Source: Halichondria panicea (Eukaryota; Porifera; Demospongiae; Suberitida; Halichondriidae). Taken from it: a stretch of DNA of 64,000 nucleotides. Positions 13,489 through 29,200 of this stretch are shown here, in pieces. Location of the stretch: contig NC_087381.1 of NCBI RefSeq assembly GCF_963675165.1, positions 2,914,001 through 2,978,000 of the forward strand, in the 5' to 3' direction. Every line of letters starts with the position of its first letter. Positions within the stretch are counted from its first letter, which is position 1. Both the position numbers and the translations under genes were made by a program. The notes below the pieces were generated by a model. That model saw only the letters and a list, made by a program, of their open reading frames with translations, was not told where the DNA came from and did no database searches.

Positions 13489-13935
13489 TATGCACTGTCA
13501 AATTCACTTGCAATGGTATAGCATACTCAGCAGACACTGGTACGTACTGTACGGCTAATCTACTTATGACGGTATAATAATTATGCCTAAGCTAGTGAAT
13601 GTTACTGTTAGTATAATTATACGGTGAATAGTGAATTGTACATCTTATTAGGAGGCATGCATAATAGGGTGACTATCATATGAACACAAGGGCTTGGAGT
13701 ATACTCCAGGGAAAGCTATTGTACATGCATGCAATCATGTGCTTGCTTGCATGGTTGCAAAAACAATGAGAATACTTCACGTTATTGTGCACAAAATACT
13801 AAGCCATTGGTTTGTGCAATATAACAGTTGATGAACGCCAGAGAAGAACATACATATACATGTATAGGAGGACACGTCCATCAAATGGATTGAGTGCTGG
13901 TAAGAAAAAGAGAGTCAAAAAGAACGTACTGAGAG
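13489..13935. other. Spacer between the orphan membrane gene and THOC3
   Basis: No exon, RNA gene or clear repeat was seen in these 447 bases. It should hold the promoter of the membrane-protein gene (its ATG is at 13488 on the - strand) and the 3' UTR of THOC3. Confidence 0.5.
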
Positions 13936-16900
13936 TTAGCTAGAGTTGGGCAGTCCAAAGAGCCAGATACCTCCAGTGTCTCGAGAATGCTTGTCCTGTT
14001 GTGTGGTGTGGGGGGGGGGTATTTAACACAATTATAATTATTAATTTTATGATAATATACAGTGTAAATTTAGATGGGCCAGTACACGTACTGCATGACC
14101 CCTTTGCAGTGCCGAAAGTGACCAACAGAAATTAAGCGACTCCCAGAAACAATTATTGATGCCCTCCACAAGGAACTATACCCTTACCCATGCACGCACA
14201 AAGGGGAACTATATACCCTCCTCCACACATGACCACGTATACCACATAGGGTATGCATACCAACATTACATGTATGTCAGCTAGTGGAATCACTTTTATT
14301 GGCCAACTAACACATTCTACGATTAGTGAAAGTTTATGGGAGTAATTTCTATCAAACTTATATGAAACTACAACATGCTGCATCATCTAAGCTGGTGATG
14401 CTGACCTTATCGTCACAGGCATAAGCCAGGAGGTTCTTCTTGGGATGCCAGGCCACGGTGAAGGTGGGGGCTTGAGTGGTGATCTGGTGTACCAGCTCTC
14501 CAGACTTTACGAAACCCTGTAAGGTGCGTGGGGGAACGGGGTTAATGAGTGGGTGTATAAGTACATGGGTATGTGGGGGAACGGGGTTAATGAGTGGGTG
14601 TATAAGTACATGAGTGCATATGGGCATGTGGGGGAACAGGGTTAATGAGTGGGTGTATAAGTACATGAGTGCGTGGGCATGTGGGGGAACGGGGTTAATG
14701 ATCGAGTGGGTGTATAAGTACATGAGTGCATATGGGCATGTGGGGTAACGGGGTTAATGAGTGGGTGTATAAGTACATGAGTGCATGGGCATGTGGGGCC
14801 GGTTGGAGACACAAAATGGTGTGGCAGTAACATGCACTAGATGACACGTACAGTACATGTATGACTGGCGGGGGTTTTAAGAGAAAAATAATCATAAGTA
14901 GAAGAGTGTCTGCCATAAATGAACAAAGTGAGTGGGACATTCGTGTATGGTGTGTGTACATGCATGTATATGTATATGTGTGCGTATGCTCACAATGTCA
15001 ATGAGGAGGTCTTCACTGGCCGAAGCTATCAGCTGACTGTCGTGGTTGAAGCTCAGCGTACGAACTGGCCAACTGTACACAGGGAGAGAAGACACATTTT
15101 CGATCAATACACAGGCTCTACTGAAGAACACGTTACATTAATTATACGTACGTGCACTTTGCTCTGTAATTATAATGACAAGACAAAGATACGATTATTG
15201 ATAAACTCACTCTAATCTTGAGAACGTTCTCACACACACCAGTTCCGAGGCGTCCCACAGACTGCAGATAGCATCAGCACTGCCAGTGGCAAAATACCTG
15301 CAATAGTGGAACACACTTACTAACTACATGCAGTACATGCAGGTATAATTACTGTGATTTAATTGCATGACTCTGAGCTAACTTTTGAGTTAACTTTTGA
15401 CAACAAAATGTGTTCAACTTACTTCCCTGTCTTGTCAAATTCCAGACAGATGCAGTTGGCAGGGTGGGCATTAATGGTGTGCAGAGGCTTCAGCTCTGGC
15501 CAGCTGTGTGTGTGTGTGTGTGTGGGGGGGGGGGGGCAATATTAGTCACATGTATAATAATAATACTTGAATTACATACACAACCCTAACCCTCAAAGTA
15601 CTGCACACACACACCGTAGCTAGAGGCACCCACAGCTAGGCCGATGAATATACAAACCGTAGAAACTGGATTACTAGCGCTTACTCAATTGTAAGCGTAT
15701 CGTTATTTTAAGCGCATGCTCAACTGCAGATGTTTGTACTTGAATTGAAGCAATTATGCGAAGGATATTAGTGAAAATTTAGCAGCTAATTTAGTGAGCT
15801 AACTTGCTTGTTCAGTGCATTGTAGCTGTATAGCTGGTGATATCTATCTAGAAGGACTCTTTGGGCACACTGCATATTACCTTGTCTGATCATGCTGAGA
15901 GAATGTGAGATTTGGACTTGGACCATTTTTACCCGAGGCGTGCGTGGGCGGCCACGGGTATAGATCTAGTTAGTGCTGCCTGCTTGCCTAGTTGCCATGC
16001 AGGCCTCATTCTCAAGCTATTTACAAACTGTAAAGTGGCCTCTCGGTTGTCAAAAATTCTTCTCACAAGACTCTACTCTCTCAGAATATCGTTCGAAATA
16101 TTGAAATGGCATGCGCTAATAATCCGGTTTCTACGATAGACTAGTAGTAGTACCTGTATATAACCACACAGCCGTTGCCATTGGTGAGGAAGAACTGATC
16201 ATTATCCTTGTTCCACGAGATCTCATTCACCTGCATGTAGATAGTTGTTATAATTAAAAGCATAACATACGTATGTTCAGTTATGATATAGATTGTTCAT
16301 GGGTTTCCTGTAACACTGCTTGGAAAGAAAGCAAAACGCTTTCAGGGAACCTTCTTTTTAAACACACCTCATACTTGAACTGTTCTTCTTGCTTGACCTT
16401 CATCGTCCGAAAGTCAATGAAACTGATTAAATCCTCCTGTAAAATAAACCAATACATATAGAGTCATTGCCTTTTGTCAAGCTACATGGCAATATTGATT
16501 TCTGTATTTTATCAGAGTGCTCCTTTTTAGAGAATAGAAATTCAACATGATCACTTGGTATTACGTTTATAATTACGTATAGCATTGTCAGAAGAAATAC
16601 ACTAATTTTGTTAGTGCTAGTTAATACTGACCTTGTTCCCCACTGCTATGGTGTGGCCATTAGGACTCCAGCAGATGTTGATGTTCTCACCCTTTGTGTT
16701 AATGGGCTGAGACGGCTTACCGGCTGCAACGGGGAGAGGGGGAGAAACTAAGATATAGAAGACAAAGAGAGAGTGGAATATTAAGGTCATTTGACTATAT
16801 ACATTTACGACTAAGGTACATGCGCATGTTTAGGCGAAGTTACTAATTAGTACAACATTTATTATAATAACATGTACAGTGGGACCTCCATTATCCGGAC

Positions 16901-17742
16901 ACCTAGGCAGGCCGGATAATCGAATAGATAAACCACGCCTTGATCCACCAACTTCATTGATAAACAGCAGTGCCACATGAAAATGGTTGTCTACGCATGC
17001 GCAAAAGATAAGCAGGCCTGTATCCATAGTAACAGCTACAATACGCATGCACATTTAAGGGGCACTACTCCCATTTTCTGAATTATCAACAACAAAAAAA
17101 TGCCAAGCTGGATAATCGAGGTTCCGAGAGTTCCAAAGAATTTATTAAATGAGTTAGAATGTCACTAAATTGTGGGCTTACTCCTGGCGTCCCAGATGCG
17201 GACGGTCTTGTCCCCTGAGGCAGTGACGAGGACCTCTGGCTTGGAGGGATGCCAACACAGCTGGTCCACACTACCAGAGTGCACCTTATAGTTGCCCTCC
17301 TTGCTCTAAAGGAACAGAGTAGAGTGCTTTAATCTGCAGCTACACTAGTGTGCTATGAAATTTAGCTAAACTGAGTGGATATACTTTATCTGGGCAGCGG
17401 AATAATTGAAACTGACATCATGTGATGACCACCCACTCACCAGTCTGTCTGACTCTAGTGTCCAAATTGTGACTGTCTTATCAAACGATCCACTCGCTAG
17501 ACGTGACCCATCCGAGCTCCAAGAGACAGAATGAACCTACAGCCAGCAAACAGTATTAATACCACTTAACATAATCTGAGACTCCATATCAAGGCTAAAA
17601 TCAGCTATGCGCAACATTAATTTCAGGTTTATTACACTCGTCGTACCTTTGACTGATGAGACACATATTCCTTGCTTCTCTTATTGCTCTCAAAGTGTGT
17701 CTTTAGCTCGCTATACTCTTTCTTAGCTTTGCTTTGCTGCAT
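13936..17742 (-). CDS. THOC3: THO complex subunit 3 (WD40 protein)
   Basis: Beta-propeller subunit of the THO/TREX complex, which couples transcription to nuclear mRNA export. Eleven exons join without a frame break: 17742-17647, 17536-17441, 17305-17182, 16723-16632, 16436-16368, 16230-16154, 15503-15423, 15297-15211, 15072-14994, 14516-14406, 13995-13936. They total 972 bases, 323 residues plus stop, a little short of the human protein (351). WD-type repeats are plain: ASGSFDKTVTIW, TASGDKTVRIWD, ATGSADAICSLWD, ASASEDLLIDI, then AWHPKKNLLAYACDDK and the C-terminal LFGLPNSS. The block LEWP/LDWPVRTLSF is typical of THOC3 rather than other WD40 proteins. The start ATG (17742-17740) is followed by a Lys/Glu-rich N-terminus. 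It shares a 288-base upstream region with UBE2D. Confidence 0.95.
14526..14798. repeat. Minisatellite in THOC3 intron 10
   Basis: About five units of 45-60 bases, each built on gggggaacggggttaatgag, then tgggtgtataagtacatgag and a variable gcatatgggcat tail. Unit length varies by loss or gain of the tail. It lies wholly in the intron between the last two WD exons. Confidence 0.9.
16877..17128. mobile_element. Degenerate pogo/Tigger-like MITE in THOC3 intron 3
   Basis: The left end cagtgggacctccattatcc follows TA; the right end near 17102-17128 reads ctggataatcgaggttccg, an imperfect inverse. CAGTGG-acctc-attatccg ends with a TA target are usual for pogo/Tigger-type Tc1/mariner relatives. No open transposase frame is present. 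Confidence 0.6.
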
Positions 17743-18030
17743 CTTCACTGCCACGAGGTTTGACAACGCCCATTCAGCTAGTACCACACCCATCTTCAGT
17801 CACGCCCATTTTTATAACCTCCTATGACACACCCACATATTATTGCCACACCCACGCTTGGTTACGTAATTGTCTCTATTTGGTCTGTCACGTGCACGCC
17901 CTTCTCCACATAGAAAAAAAGAACAGCTTGTCGCTGCTACTTTTATTTATTGGACATCTGGGTCTCTCTCACTATTGACTGACCCTTGAGAAATACTCAA
18001 GAAGGGCTACTCCTCACAAATTACAGAAAT
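17743..18030. promoter_or_regulatory. Divergent promoter region of THOC3 and UBE2D
   Basis: The start codons of THOC3 (-, 17742) and UBE2D (+, 18031) are 288 bases apart, so both promoters must overlap here. The stretch holds a cluster of C-rich boxes, cgccc or cacaccc, at about 17768, 17786, 17802, 17829, 17847 and 17894, in the style of Sp/KLF-type sites. No TATA box stands out. Shared regulation is inferred from spacing. Confidence 0.55.
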
Positions 18031-20356
<2,326 letters not shown>

Positions 20357-20586
20357 CATCAAGTGTCTCTCACACAAGCATAATTACATGGACAAACTAA
20401 AAATTTGAAAAAAAAACTATGTTCATTGTTGTCGATAGCGTGTAGAGTGTATTATTATGTTGTGCACCTTGCTGTGTATGCAAATTGATAGGAGCTGTGT
20501 AATAATTTTATCAAGCTGTACAGTATTATTATATAGTTTTGGTTACCTACCTTTAATGCTGGGATTTGGGTGCATGGGGGAAGGCC

Positions 20587-20592
20587 AATAAA
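20587..20592 (+). terminator. Candidate poly(A) signal of UBE2D
   Basis: AATAAA about 230 bases after the UBE2D stop. It is the first canonical hexamer downstream. The rest of the spacer up to the tRNA (20593-21159) shows no gene I can support; the short frames at 20760-21010 match nothing I know. Confidence 0.4.
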
Positions 20593-21159
20593 CGTATTAT
20601 TTTTCAGACAGTAAGCCTACATGTACATGCATGTATATATAAAATTTATTTTTTTATTTTTATTATGATAAATTATAATGTGGAAGGACAGTTAGAAAAA
20701 ATAAACATGTACATATTTAGAGTTCTAAAGTTTTGTGAGACTTTGGGTATATATACATGTATAGTCTATTTGCACTCGAACCGTGTCTCCGCTTGGATCA
20801 GGTCCATTGGAGACTGGCAAATGTCTCTTCTGCGGGTGGAAGGAGAACCACGAACACAACGTATGGCTGATCTTGCCAATGAAAAGGCCAGACTGCATCT
20901 CATCCAGCCTACCACCTGACTCGACTGTAGCTTTCGTTTCTTTTTGTGGCTAGGTCTCCAGCCAGTCTCTTCACTACAAAACTGAGGCCTCCTTGCCCAT
21001 GCCTCCACATGCCGAGAAAACTAGAGGTGTGAAAGAGCCATGCTCAATTTCTTTCTCCGTATTCTCTTTTTTTTTCTCTCCATCTTCTGAAACACGGGTT
21101 TGGACCTAGCTTCTCGTGTGACTGTATAATTGGGTGGTTTTGCACAGCTTGGCCAGCGT

Positions 21160-21251
21160 TCCCTAGTGGCCCAGTCGGTTAGAGCGTCGTACTTATAAGC
21201 AGTATTGGCTGAGTAATGCGAAGGTCGAGAGTTCGATCCTCTCCTAGGGAA
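21160..21251 (+). tRNA. trnI(uau): tRNA-Ile (anticodon UAU) with an 18-nt intron
   Basis: The acceptor stem pairs tccctag (21160-21166) with ctaggga (21244-21250), with A as discriminator. The T arm is GAGAG-TTCGATC-CTCTC. The anticodon stem TCGTA/TGCGA closes the loop CTTATAA, giving anticodon UAU, interrupted after position 37 by an intron of about 18 bases (gcagtattggctgagtaa, exact phase ambiguous by one A). The spliced length is 74. An intron at this site is usual for animal tRNA-Ile(UAU). The D stem has one mismatch (C-A). Confidence 0.93.
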
Positions 21252-21750
21252 TTGTTTTTTTTTGTTTTCAACTTTTTTAAAGATTATTTTTTTGGAGCAT
21301 GTTAGTGTGCTTTTCTGCAATAAAGCTAAGAAAATACACACACAATACAATTAATGGTCATTCTGAAAGTTGATGTTGATCCCCCGGCCCCTTGCATGAA
21401 ATGACCTGTTGTGATGGCAATGCCACGTGGCTCCTTGGCGCATGCGCTTCTCGTGATCTAGTGCACATTCACGATCATTTATATCAAGGTCATTCGAGGG
21501 TTGTAACCAGCAGCTATATACCAAGCCTCTCTCTGTCTGTTCTAGCCGGTAAGGGTTGTGTAAAACTATCCATACGTGTAACGTATGTTTCATATACGAA
21601 GATATCTGTGTTGAAAGCTTTTATGTGGCCAAAACACCACTTCCCCATTGACCAATCTTTGAGCTTAGATTGCATCATTATTGTGTACCACTCATTTTAT
21701 TTTGACACTGACGAAAGTTTGTATTTCTGCCTCAGATTATATTTTTCAAC

Positions 21751-24700
21751 ATGTCTCAAATTCCACCATCCTTCGGAGATCTCGGGAAGTCTGCCCGCGA
21801 TCTGTTCGACAAGGAATATGGTGGGTTTTATTAGTGATGTTCCCTCACCTATACTGTACGTACACTCATGCTGTGTACCTGTACTGTGCTTATCAAAATA
21901 AGCCCCCTTTCTAATTATGCGCCACATGGACATTTCTACCATAAATTTTAAAATAATTTTGCTATTCTTGTTTTCATACACTTGCCTCGAAAACATAGCT
22001 TTATTAAAAAGCAGTGTTTTATTTAACGTATTCACAGACCAATGTAATCTACCTGAAGGGCTGACTCTTCTAATTAATGCAACCCTCATTAAAGTGTCTG
22101 TTTTAGCCTAATGTTAAAAAGCAAGGCGTGTTCTTCATGTCAAGCTGTTGTACTGGTACATGTGTTTCTATTGTTACCTTCATTGTCTGATTACATGATC
22201 TCTCTCTCTCTCTCTTTCTCTCGTATGTGTGCTCAGAGTTTGGCAAGGTGAAGCTGGGACTCAAGACCAAGACAGAGTCTGGAGTAGTAAGTACTCGTAA
22301 TGGTCGTATTGGTGAATTTTATCCATGAAATACATTAATTGCCTATAGCTGACTCAGTCGTATGTCCTCATCATACCAGTGGTTATCTGCTTTTTTTTAA
22401 TGCCCACTCTTTCGCTCACAGGAGTTTGAGACCAACGGCTCTCATGATCTCGAGAAGAACAGAACAAGTGGAAACCTCAAGACCAAGATCAAGTTTCCCG
22501 ACTATGGTGAGTGTTAATTAGAATATATCACCAAGAAATTATCTGTCTTGATTGCATGTTAATTTAATGACTGTGCATGTTTACTCAGTGGTTGCATTCC
22601 ATAGGTATTTGATTCGATTGTTGTGTTGTACAAAAATTAGTTGCTTGATCGTGAGTTTGAGTAATTGTGAATAATTTCAGATGCAATGCACAAGCAACCT
22701 TATGCCGTTATTATATTGTTGTAGCACTGGTAGTATAGGAATATACAATTCTTGTGCATGACACACGGTGGAATAATGTCATGGTTTTTGACCCCTCTCC
22801 CTTTTCCCTTCTGTGTAGGAGTGACGTTCTCTGAGAGCTGGAACACCAACTCAGAGCTGAACACAGAGCTGGCCTACGAACCTTGCTCCATTGATGGACT
22901 CAAGCTCACTCTCAACTCCTCCTTCCTGCCCTCCAGCGGGTGAGACACTAACCTCTCTCAGCTTTTGTGTTCAATATAATTATTACCCTTAATTCAATTC
23001 AGCCTTTGTGTTCTATAATTATACTACATTGTACGTAGCCTCACTTTAAGAGTTCATACGTACCAGAAGTATAGTCTTTGTGTACATGTACTAGCCTCGC
23101 TTATAATTATTAAGCTTGTACGTACCCCAAAGTGTAACCTATTTGTACTATGCAACACTGTAGCTTGTAATCACTACTAAACTCGATCTTCGTGTAACGG
23201 TAAAACTTTCAATAGCCTCGCTTACTAAGCTTGTACATACTTCGTATTATAGGACCTTCTCTGTATTGTAGACATGCTTAACCTGTTTGTTACTTGTGCG
23301 TAGTAATAACCCTAAAGTTTAGCATTTGTACCGTCGCTTATTAATGACTACTGTACAAATTGTTACTATGGGTTGCTGATACCTTTTTTATAGCACTTCT
23401 CAGCTGTCCGTATATCCTTTGTTTGTGACCTTTAAACTGTTCTTAGAGCTGCTGCCCTAATGTATCAAATAACAGGACGTTATTTCATTTGTTTAAGTTC
23501 CTGCTGTAGAGTAACTTCTATTCACCTACTATTATAGAGTCTGTTCTGTATTGTAGACATGTATGGCTTCAATAATGTCATGTGACTTGTTTAGTGTCGT
23601 GTTACTACTGTTTTCTCCGCTCCAGAAACAAGTCTGCCCAGTTCAAGACCAACTACAAACGTGACTATGTCAATGTGGATACTGATGTTGACCTCCAAAT
23701 GACTGGCCCCATCTTCAGGGGAGCAACTGTCTTCCAGTAAGTCTGTGAGAATTATATACTGTGTAGCACAAACTTTTCGAGGCACTTAACTTTAGTAGAA
23801 CTTCGTTTAAAAACATCTCGTTTAATACGCAATACATGCTGCGTCCGCTGTTAGCTAGATTGCTAACCCTCGAAAGCAGCAAAAAATGTAACGCTTCGAA
23901 AATTAAGCGCTATATACATAATATGTGTAGCATATAGAAGAAATGCCTTTGGTTGTGAATTGTATTCATGGCTGTAACACACACACACACACACCATTAA
24001 CTACTACATTTTGTATGCATAGTTACCAGTTGCGATAGGTAGCCACATTACAGTTTCACTTTCGTGTGTGTGTGTGTGTGTGTGCACCTAGCAACTATGA
24101 ATATTCTCATCTCATGTGGTGTTCTTCCACCCGCCCACTATCTGTGACCATTATGCACGTGTTGTGTGTCCTCCCCTTTAGGTACAACGGCTGGTATGGT
24201 GGTTACCAGGTGGGCTACAACACCTCCAACGCCAAGCTAACAGCCAACAATGTCGCCGTGGGTTACCAGGGCGCTGACTTCACTGTCAACACCAAACTGT
24301 GAGTGTTACTTTGTGTTCTACACGTAGCCATTTGTGAGAGACATTTTCGTGTACGTCAACTTCATCGGTTCATTTTTTGGTTCTATGCATCTACCATAAT
24401 TAGTATCCCATTGACTATTTCTGACTGTGTATGTTGGCTTCATGAAGTACATGTACACACATGTACAAGTGTATAGTTATTTGTACTTAGATCTCCTTCA
24501 AGGTGGTCTTTTTGGATTTTCTAAAATCTATTGTAATGCTTGATGAAGCAACCACATGCTTGACTTTAGTTTAGGTGTGTACAAGTGTATCCTTACACTG
24601 TCCCTTCTTTCTCTGTACAGGGCTGACATTGCCGACTGCCAGACAAGTGTGTTCCACAAGGCCAGTGACAAGACCGAGGTGGGACTCTCCACCAGGTACA

Positions 24701-25133
24701 ACCTGCAGACTAGCAATGTGTCTTTGGGACTGGCCACCAAGTACACCCTGAATGATGGAGCCATCTTGAAGGTGAGTGCTGGAGAGTAACTCGTGCATTC
24801 GTACTAGCTTATGCGTAAATGTATCTTGTGTGTTTTTGGCTTTATAATTATTGTTCTCGTGTAAGGATCCTTGACCCCCTTAAAATTAGAAAAGCTCTTC
24901 CCCAGTTTTTTCCTCTAATATGTACATACAATTTCTGCCCCCCTCAACCACACCCTATTTGACCCCTCCCCTCACATTCACAGGCCAAAGTAAACAACCA
25001 GGGACAGATTGGGATGGCCTACACCCAGAGCCTCCGTACTGGAGTCAAGCTCAACCTCTCCTGCCTTGTGGAGGGACGTAACATCAACGCTGGGGGCCAC
25101 AAGCTGGGAATGGCCATTGACTTTGAGTCATGA
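21751..25133 (+). CDS. VDAC: Voltage-dependent anion channel (mitochondrial porin)
   Basis: Outer mitochondrial membrane beta-barrel that passes ATP, ADP and other metabolites. Exons 21751-21820, 22237-22286, 22422-22506, 22819-22939, 23626-23736, 24182-24298, 24621-24771 and 24984-25133 join in frame to 284 residues plus TGA, the normal VDAC size (about 283). The N-terminal helix is recognisable (FGDLGKSARDLFDKEY), followed by alternating beta strands. TFSESWN holds Glu74, equivalent to the membrane-facing Glu73 of human VDAC1. NDGAILKAKVNNQGQIGMAY matches the eukaryotic porin signature region, and the C-terminus ends GGHKLGMAIDFES. Only one VDAC is present here; which vertebrate paralogue it resembles cannot be told by eye. 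Intron 5 carries (AC)n and (GT)n tracts near 23980 and 24065. Confidence 0.97.
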
Positions 25134-25355
25134 TTGCTAGACAGGACTTCATGTACTGTATAGTGACTGTTAGCTTGAGCTCTAATGCTCCTATAGACCA
25201 TTATTGTTAACTTATTGTCAAGTAATTATAGTGATTATTGAGTTTTGTGAAAATAGTGATGGCTATGATTTTGTGGGAACACCTATATAGTTTAATTTGC
25301 ATGGTTTACAATTCCAATTGGTAATAACTATAATATAATTTATACCTCATTTATG

Positions 25356-26221
25356 CATAGATACACGAAAGAAAAGGATAGGCAAGGCCCCAAGTGATGC
25401 TAGGTAAATGCAGTGTGTGACGTCACACCCTCCGGTTGGAGGCAAGTTGTGCTCAAGAAAGTACACAATGATCCCTATATCTGCTTATTTTTCTCGTAGG
25501 GGGCCTAAAAGAGAAATTCAAAGCAATCAGGCATCATGCACACATACACCCAGCACTACTGATAGCTACAACTGCTATGTTAGTGCCGAGCTTTCTTTTA
25601 TTCAGCTTGATTTGTGTGAAAAAACACCAATTTGTCAGTTTATGTACCTCTATCTCCAATATGAAATAATTTTATAACATGTACGTTTCACAGAATTAAA
25701 GTGTGTTTATAACTGCATGGAACAAAGCATATTTTCCAGCTCTCAATGCAGTAAAGTAGTAGCAGCACCATGAAACGTTTGTCCAAAGTCCATAAAGTTT
25801 GCGTACCTCTCCTGCTCTTACTGTACATGGTACTCTAGTTTGAAGTGCTCTAAGATACAGTTTAGGTATTAGAAAGTGGAACACAAGTATCTTTATCTGT
25901 ATTGTGTGATCGAAGAGATGGCATTTGAAGGACTTGGGAACAGACCTGTTATGGTTTGTAGAGTGTACTGACACCCCCTTTGGAGCTCACTTTCTCATCA
26001 CTTTGCATATAGTAGCTCTAAAAGATTAATAGCCTATGTCTAAGTGTATCTGGTGTCTCCTCAAGAGCACAGTTTGCTATAATACTACAAACTAGTAATA
26101 TCTTTACTGACATTTTGAGTGCACACACCCCTTTTTGCTCATTACACGCCCCTTTTTAGCAACTCGCCTCATCCAACGGAAGTGCTGGGCGTTGCCTATC
26201 CCTTTCTTTTGTGTATCTATG
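25356..26221. mobile_element. Inverted-repeat element filling the VDAC to gene A spacer
   Basis: The left end catagatacacgaaagaaaa plus ggataggcaa is inverted at the right end as ttgcctatccctttctttt plus gtgtatctatg. The interior of about 800 bases has no convincing coding frame. A related end (agcatagataaagaagagag) occurs near 55556. The rest of the spacer (25134-26295) shows nothing else. Confidence 0.65.
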
Positions 26222-26295
26222 ATTTATGGCACACACAAAATTAAAATAAAGGCTGAGTGCATGGCATTATGTGACAAATATGCATGTGTAATTCA

Positions 26296-29200
26296 TTAGT
26301 TCCTGTTGAACAGCACACTAGCTACATGGTATACCAATAGCATCTGGTATATAAGAAAGTGACCACACATTTTTGCTGTGTCCATTGCTGTTTCTCCCAT
26401 CTGCAAAACATGTTAAAAGATATGTTTTAACGTTGATTTGCAGCAAATTTACCTTATCCATAACTTTTGGATCGGCTCCATTTTTGAGGAGAACACTGAC
26501 AATCTCTCTTTGTCCCTTGATAACTGCTAGCTGTAGAGCTGTCGTTCCTCTGCAATTCTGTGCATTAATGTGAGCTTTTGCAGCAATCAGTAGTTCTACT
26601 ATAGCGAGATGATCTTCTTGGGCAGCTATCATTAAAGGAGAGAATCCACTCTGTAAAATAGAAGTTTAGAAAAGCATAATTATAGAGGAGATTGGTCACG
26701 ATTGTTAATTAATCTTCTAATTTTCTTTGTAACCGGCCTCCAAACTTGCAGAGAAAGTAGCTATCCTAGCTAAGCCAAAGGCTGCAAACGATCATAGCCT
26801 TTTATACTAGTAGAAAATGATGCTAATAATATACTCAGTGACACTAGAAAGTGACTAGCATAGTCACATATACTCGAAGCAATGAGCCAGAAACTAAGAT
26901 TAGTCACAACTTCCAGTTGTTGCTGCACTTTCCTCCTGTCTCAATGAGGCAGGTGTAGCAACGATAGTTTTAAATTACTACGATTCATAGACTAACAGGA
27001 GACGTAATACAACAGATAAACGATGCAAAATAAAATAAAAGTGCTGACTCAGTGGGGTTCCTTCCATGGCTTCTGTGCTGTGCATTTACTGTAGGAATTG
27101 GAGGTTACAGAAGATTAATTAACAATCGTGACCAACCTCCTCTGGTCCTTATAATAGCACAACATGCAGTCAGGACAAATAAAATTAGTTTACATGATAT
27201 GCATGAACTGATCACCTTGTCTGGCGTGCATACACTAGCTCCAGCAGTGATTAGCTGTTGAACAATATCTCTGTGCCCATGGAAACAGGCTAACCATAGG
27301 GCAGTACGTTTCTCCTGCAAAATTTCAACAGTAATGTTCGATGACACTAAAATTATTTTCGAGGATAAACACTAAACATAATTATGGGCTATTAAATGGT
27401 TAAAGCACTAAGTGACTCACTACGCCCTGAGTGTTTGGATCAGCTTTATTCTGTAGAAGAACCTTCACACACTTTAACATTCCTCGTCTAGCTGCTAGAT
27501 GAAGTGCCGTTACATTGTCCTATATGATTACAGTTTACAAATAGTTTATACAGACGTGGAAAATAATAATTACACCTTCATTTTTTCATCCACGTGCACA
27601 CCAGGCTCATTTAGTAAGAGCTGTAAAGCTTCACTCTGTCCAGACCTTGACGCAAGATGAAGTGGTGTTCTTTCAATCTATTATCAAAATTATTGTGTCG
27701 TCATTATAATATACATGCATCATGACATTGTGCATACGCACCTTGTCCCTGCAGTTAACATTGCATTTTACTTCTTTTAATAAGAATGTGACCATTTTTA
27801 AAACCCCTGATTCAGCAGCAATGTGGAGAGGGGAAGAACCATTGAGTTGATTTTCCTCATTGACATCAAGCAGATCATGTTGTGAAATCTCATCCATAAT
27901 GTACTTCACAACATCCACGCTGTCACTTGCACAACCATAATGTAGAGCAGAACATCCACGATTATCTCTACTAGACGGATCAACTTGCCAAATACCGATA
28001 AGGTACTTCAAAATATGTATATATAGGTGTCCATTGAGAGCAGCATGATGAAGTGGTGCTGCACCAGTGATGCATTGAGTTGCCGCATTGAATTCCATGT
28101 GTTCAGTGAAGTACCTAACAATGTTGAGATGTCCACAACTTGCTGCAATGTGAAGTAGAAAATGAACTTCCCCATTACAAGACTTAGAATCGTAGTTTAG
28201 AACTTCAATCAGGAACCGTACTTGGGTTATTACTCCATTGAACACGGCTAAATGAAGCTTATGAAACGGTATGCAAATGTGTACCGGGAAGGAGATAATG
28301 CCTGTTGGCGAAGCTGTGTCGTTAACCGGCAAGGTGTGAGTTGTTGATGATGTTTGGCTAGATGGCCCTGTGCTGTATCCAGAGTCTGAATGAAAACAGC
28401 TTGATTTCACTGCTATTGACTCATCGTCGAGTTCCAGATGTGGCTGAGTGCTTTGATTGTCATAGTTGTTGTCCAAGTCAGCATCTAAATTTACAAAAGA
28501 AACCGTGTAGCGTGATTGTGGTCAATGCATGCACAAGAAAACTTACCACTATCTGAACTGCATGAAATGGCATCCTAAAAAAAAGAGAGTATAAATAATG
28601 TCGTGCATATACAATCATCGCTAAAGATTTTATGTGCACAGTGAAATTTTAGTACCGTAAGACCTCGATTTAAAGCGACACTTTTTAACAATTACAAAGC
28701 CAGAGGTCGCTTCATTAGGAGGTTGAAAAATTTACATTGAAGTCCTGGTGTCCCATATTTAGAGGGTCGCATCTAATTAGAGGTAACTTTACAGAGTCTA
28801 ACTTGCCTCGATTTCAGGCCGCTTAAAAACAATGATTTTCCCAGAGGGCTACAGTCGAGGCTAGAGAGTGGCTACATTTACCTCTATTTCGAACGCGACA
28901 TTAAAAAATAATTGTCAACGCAGCTGTCGCTATTTTTAGAGGTCAGAAAATTGCTGAAGCTCCTGGGTGTCGCATATTTGGAGGGTCGCCTTAAATCGAG
29001 GTCTTACGATACTATAAAATTAATACTGATCAGCAGTTATTTTCGAGGCACTAAATTTTGCAGATTGCCCAAACAAAACATTTTCGAGGATAGCGGTTCA
29101 AATGACCACACCCCTACAGTAACACCAATTTTTGAGGCACTAAATTTTCGTATTCTGGGTCAATCCTCGAAAACCTCCTAAATTTAGTGCCTTGAAAATA

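Noticed and set aside
14358..14833. Overlapping frames rich in TPTHSLIPFPH-like sequence
   Set aside because: They are translations of the intron minisatellite in THOC3.
21021..21350. - strand frame of 109 codons
   Set aside because: It runs through the tRNA-Ile gene and has no splice or family support.
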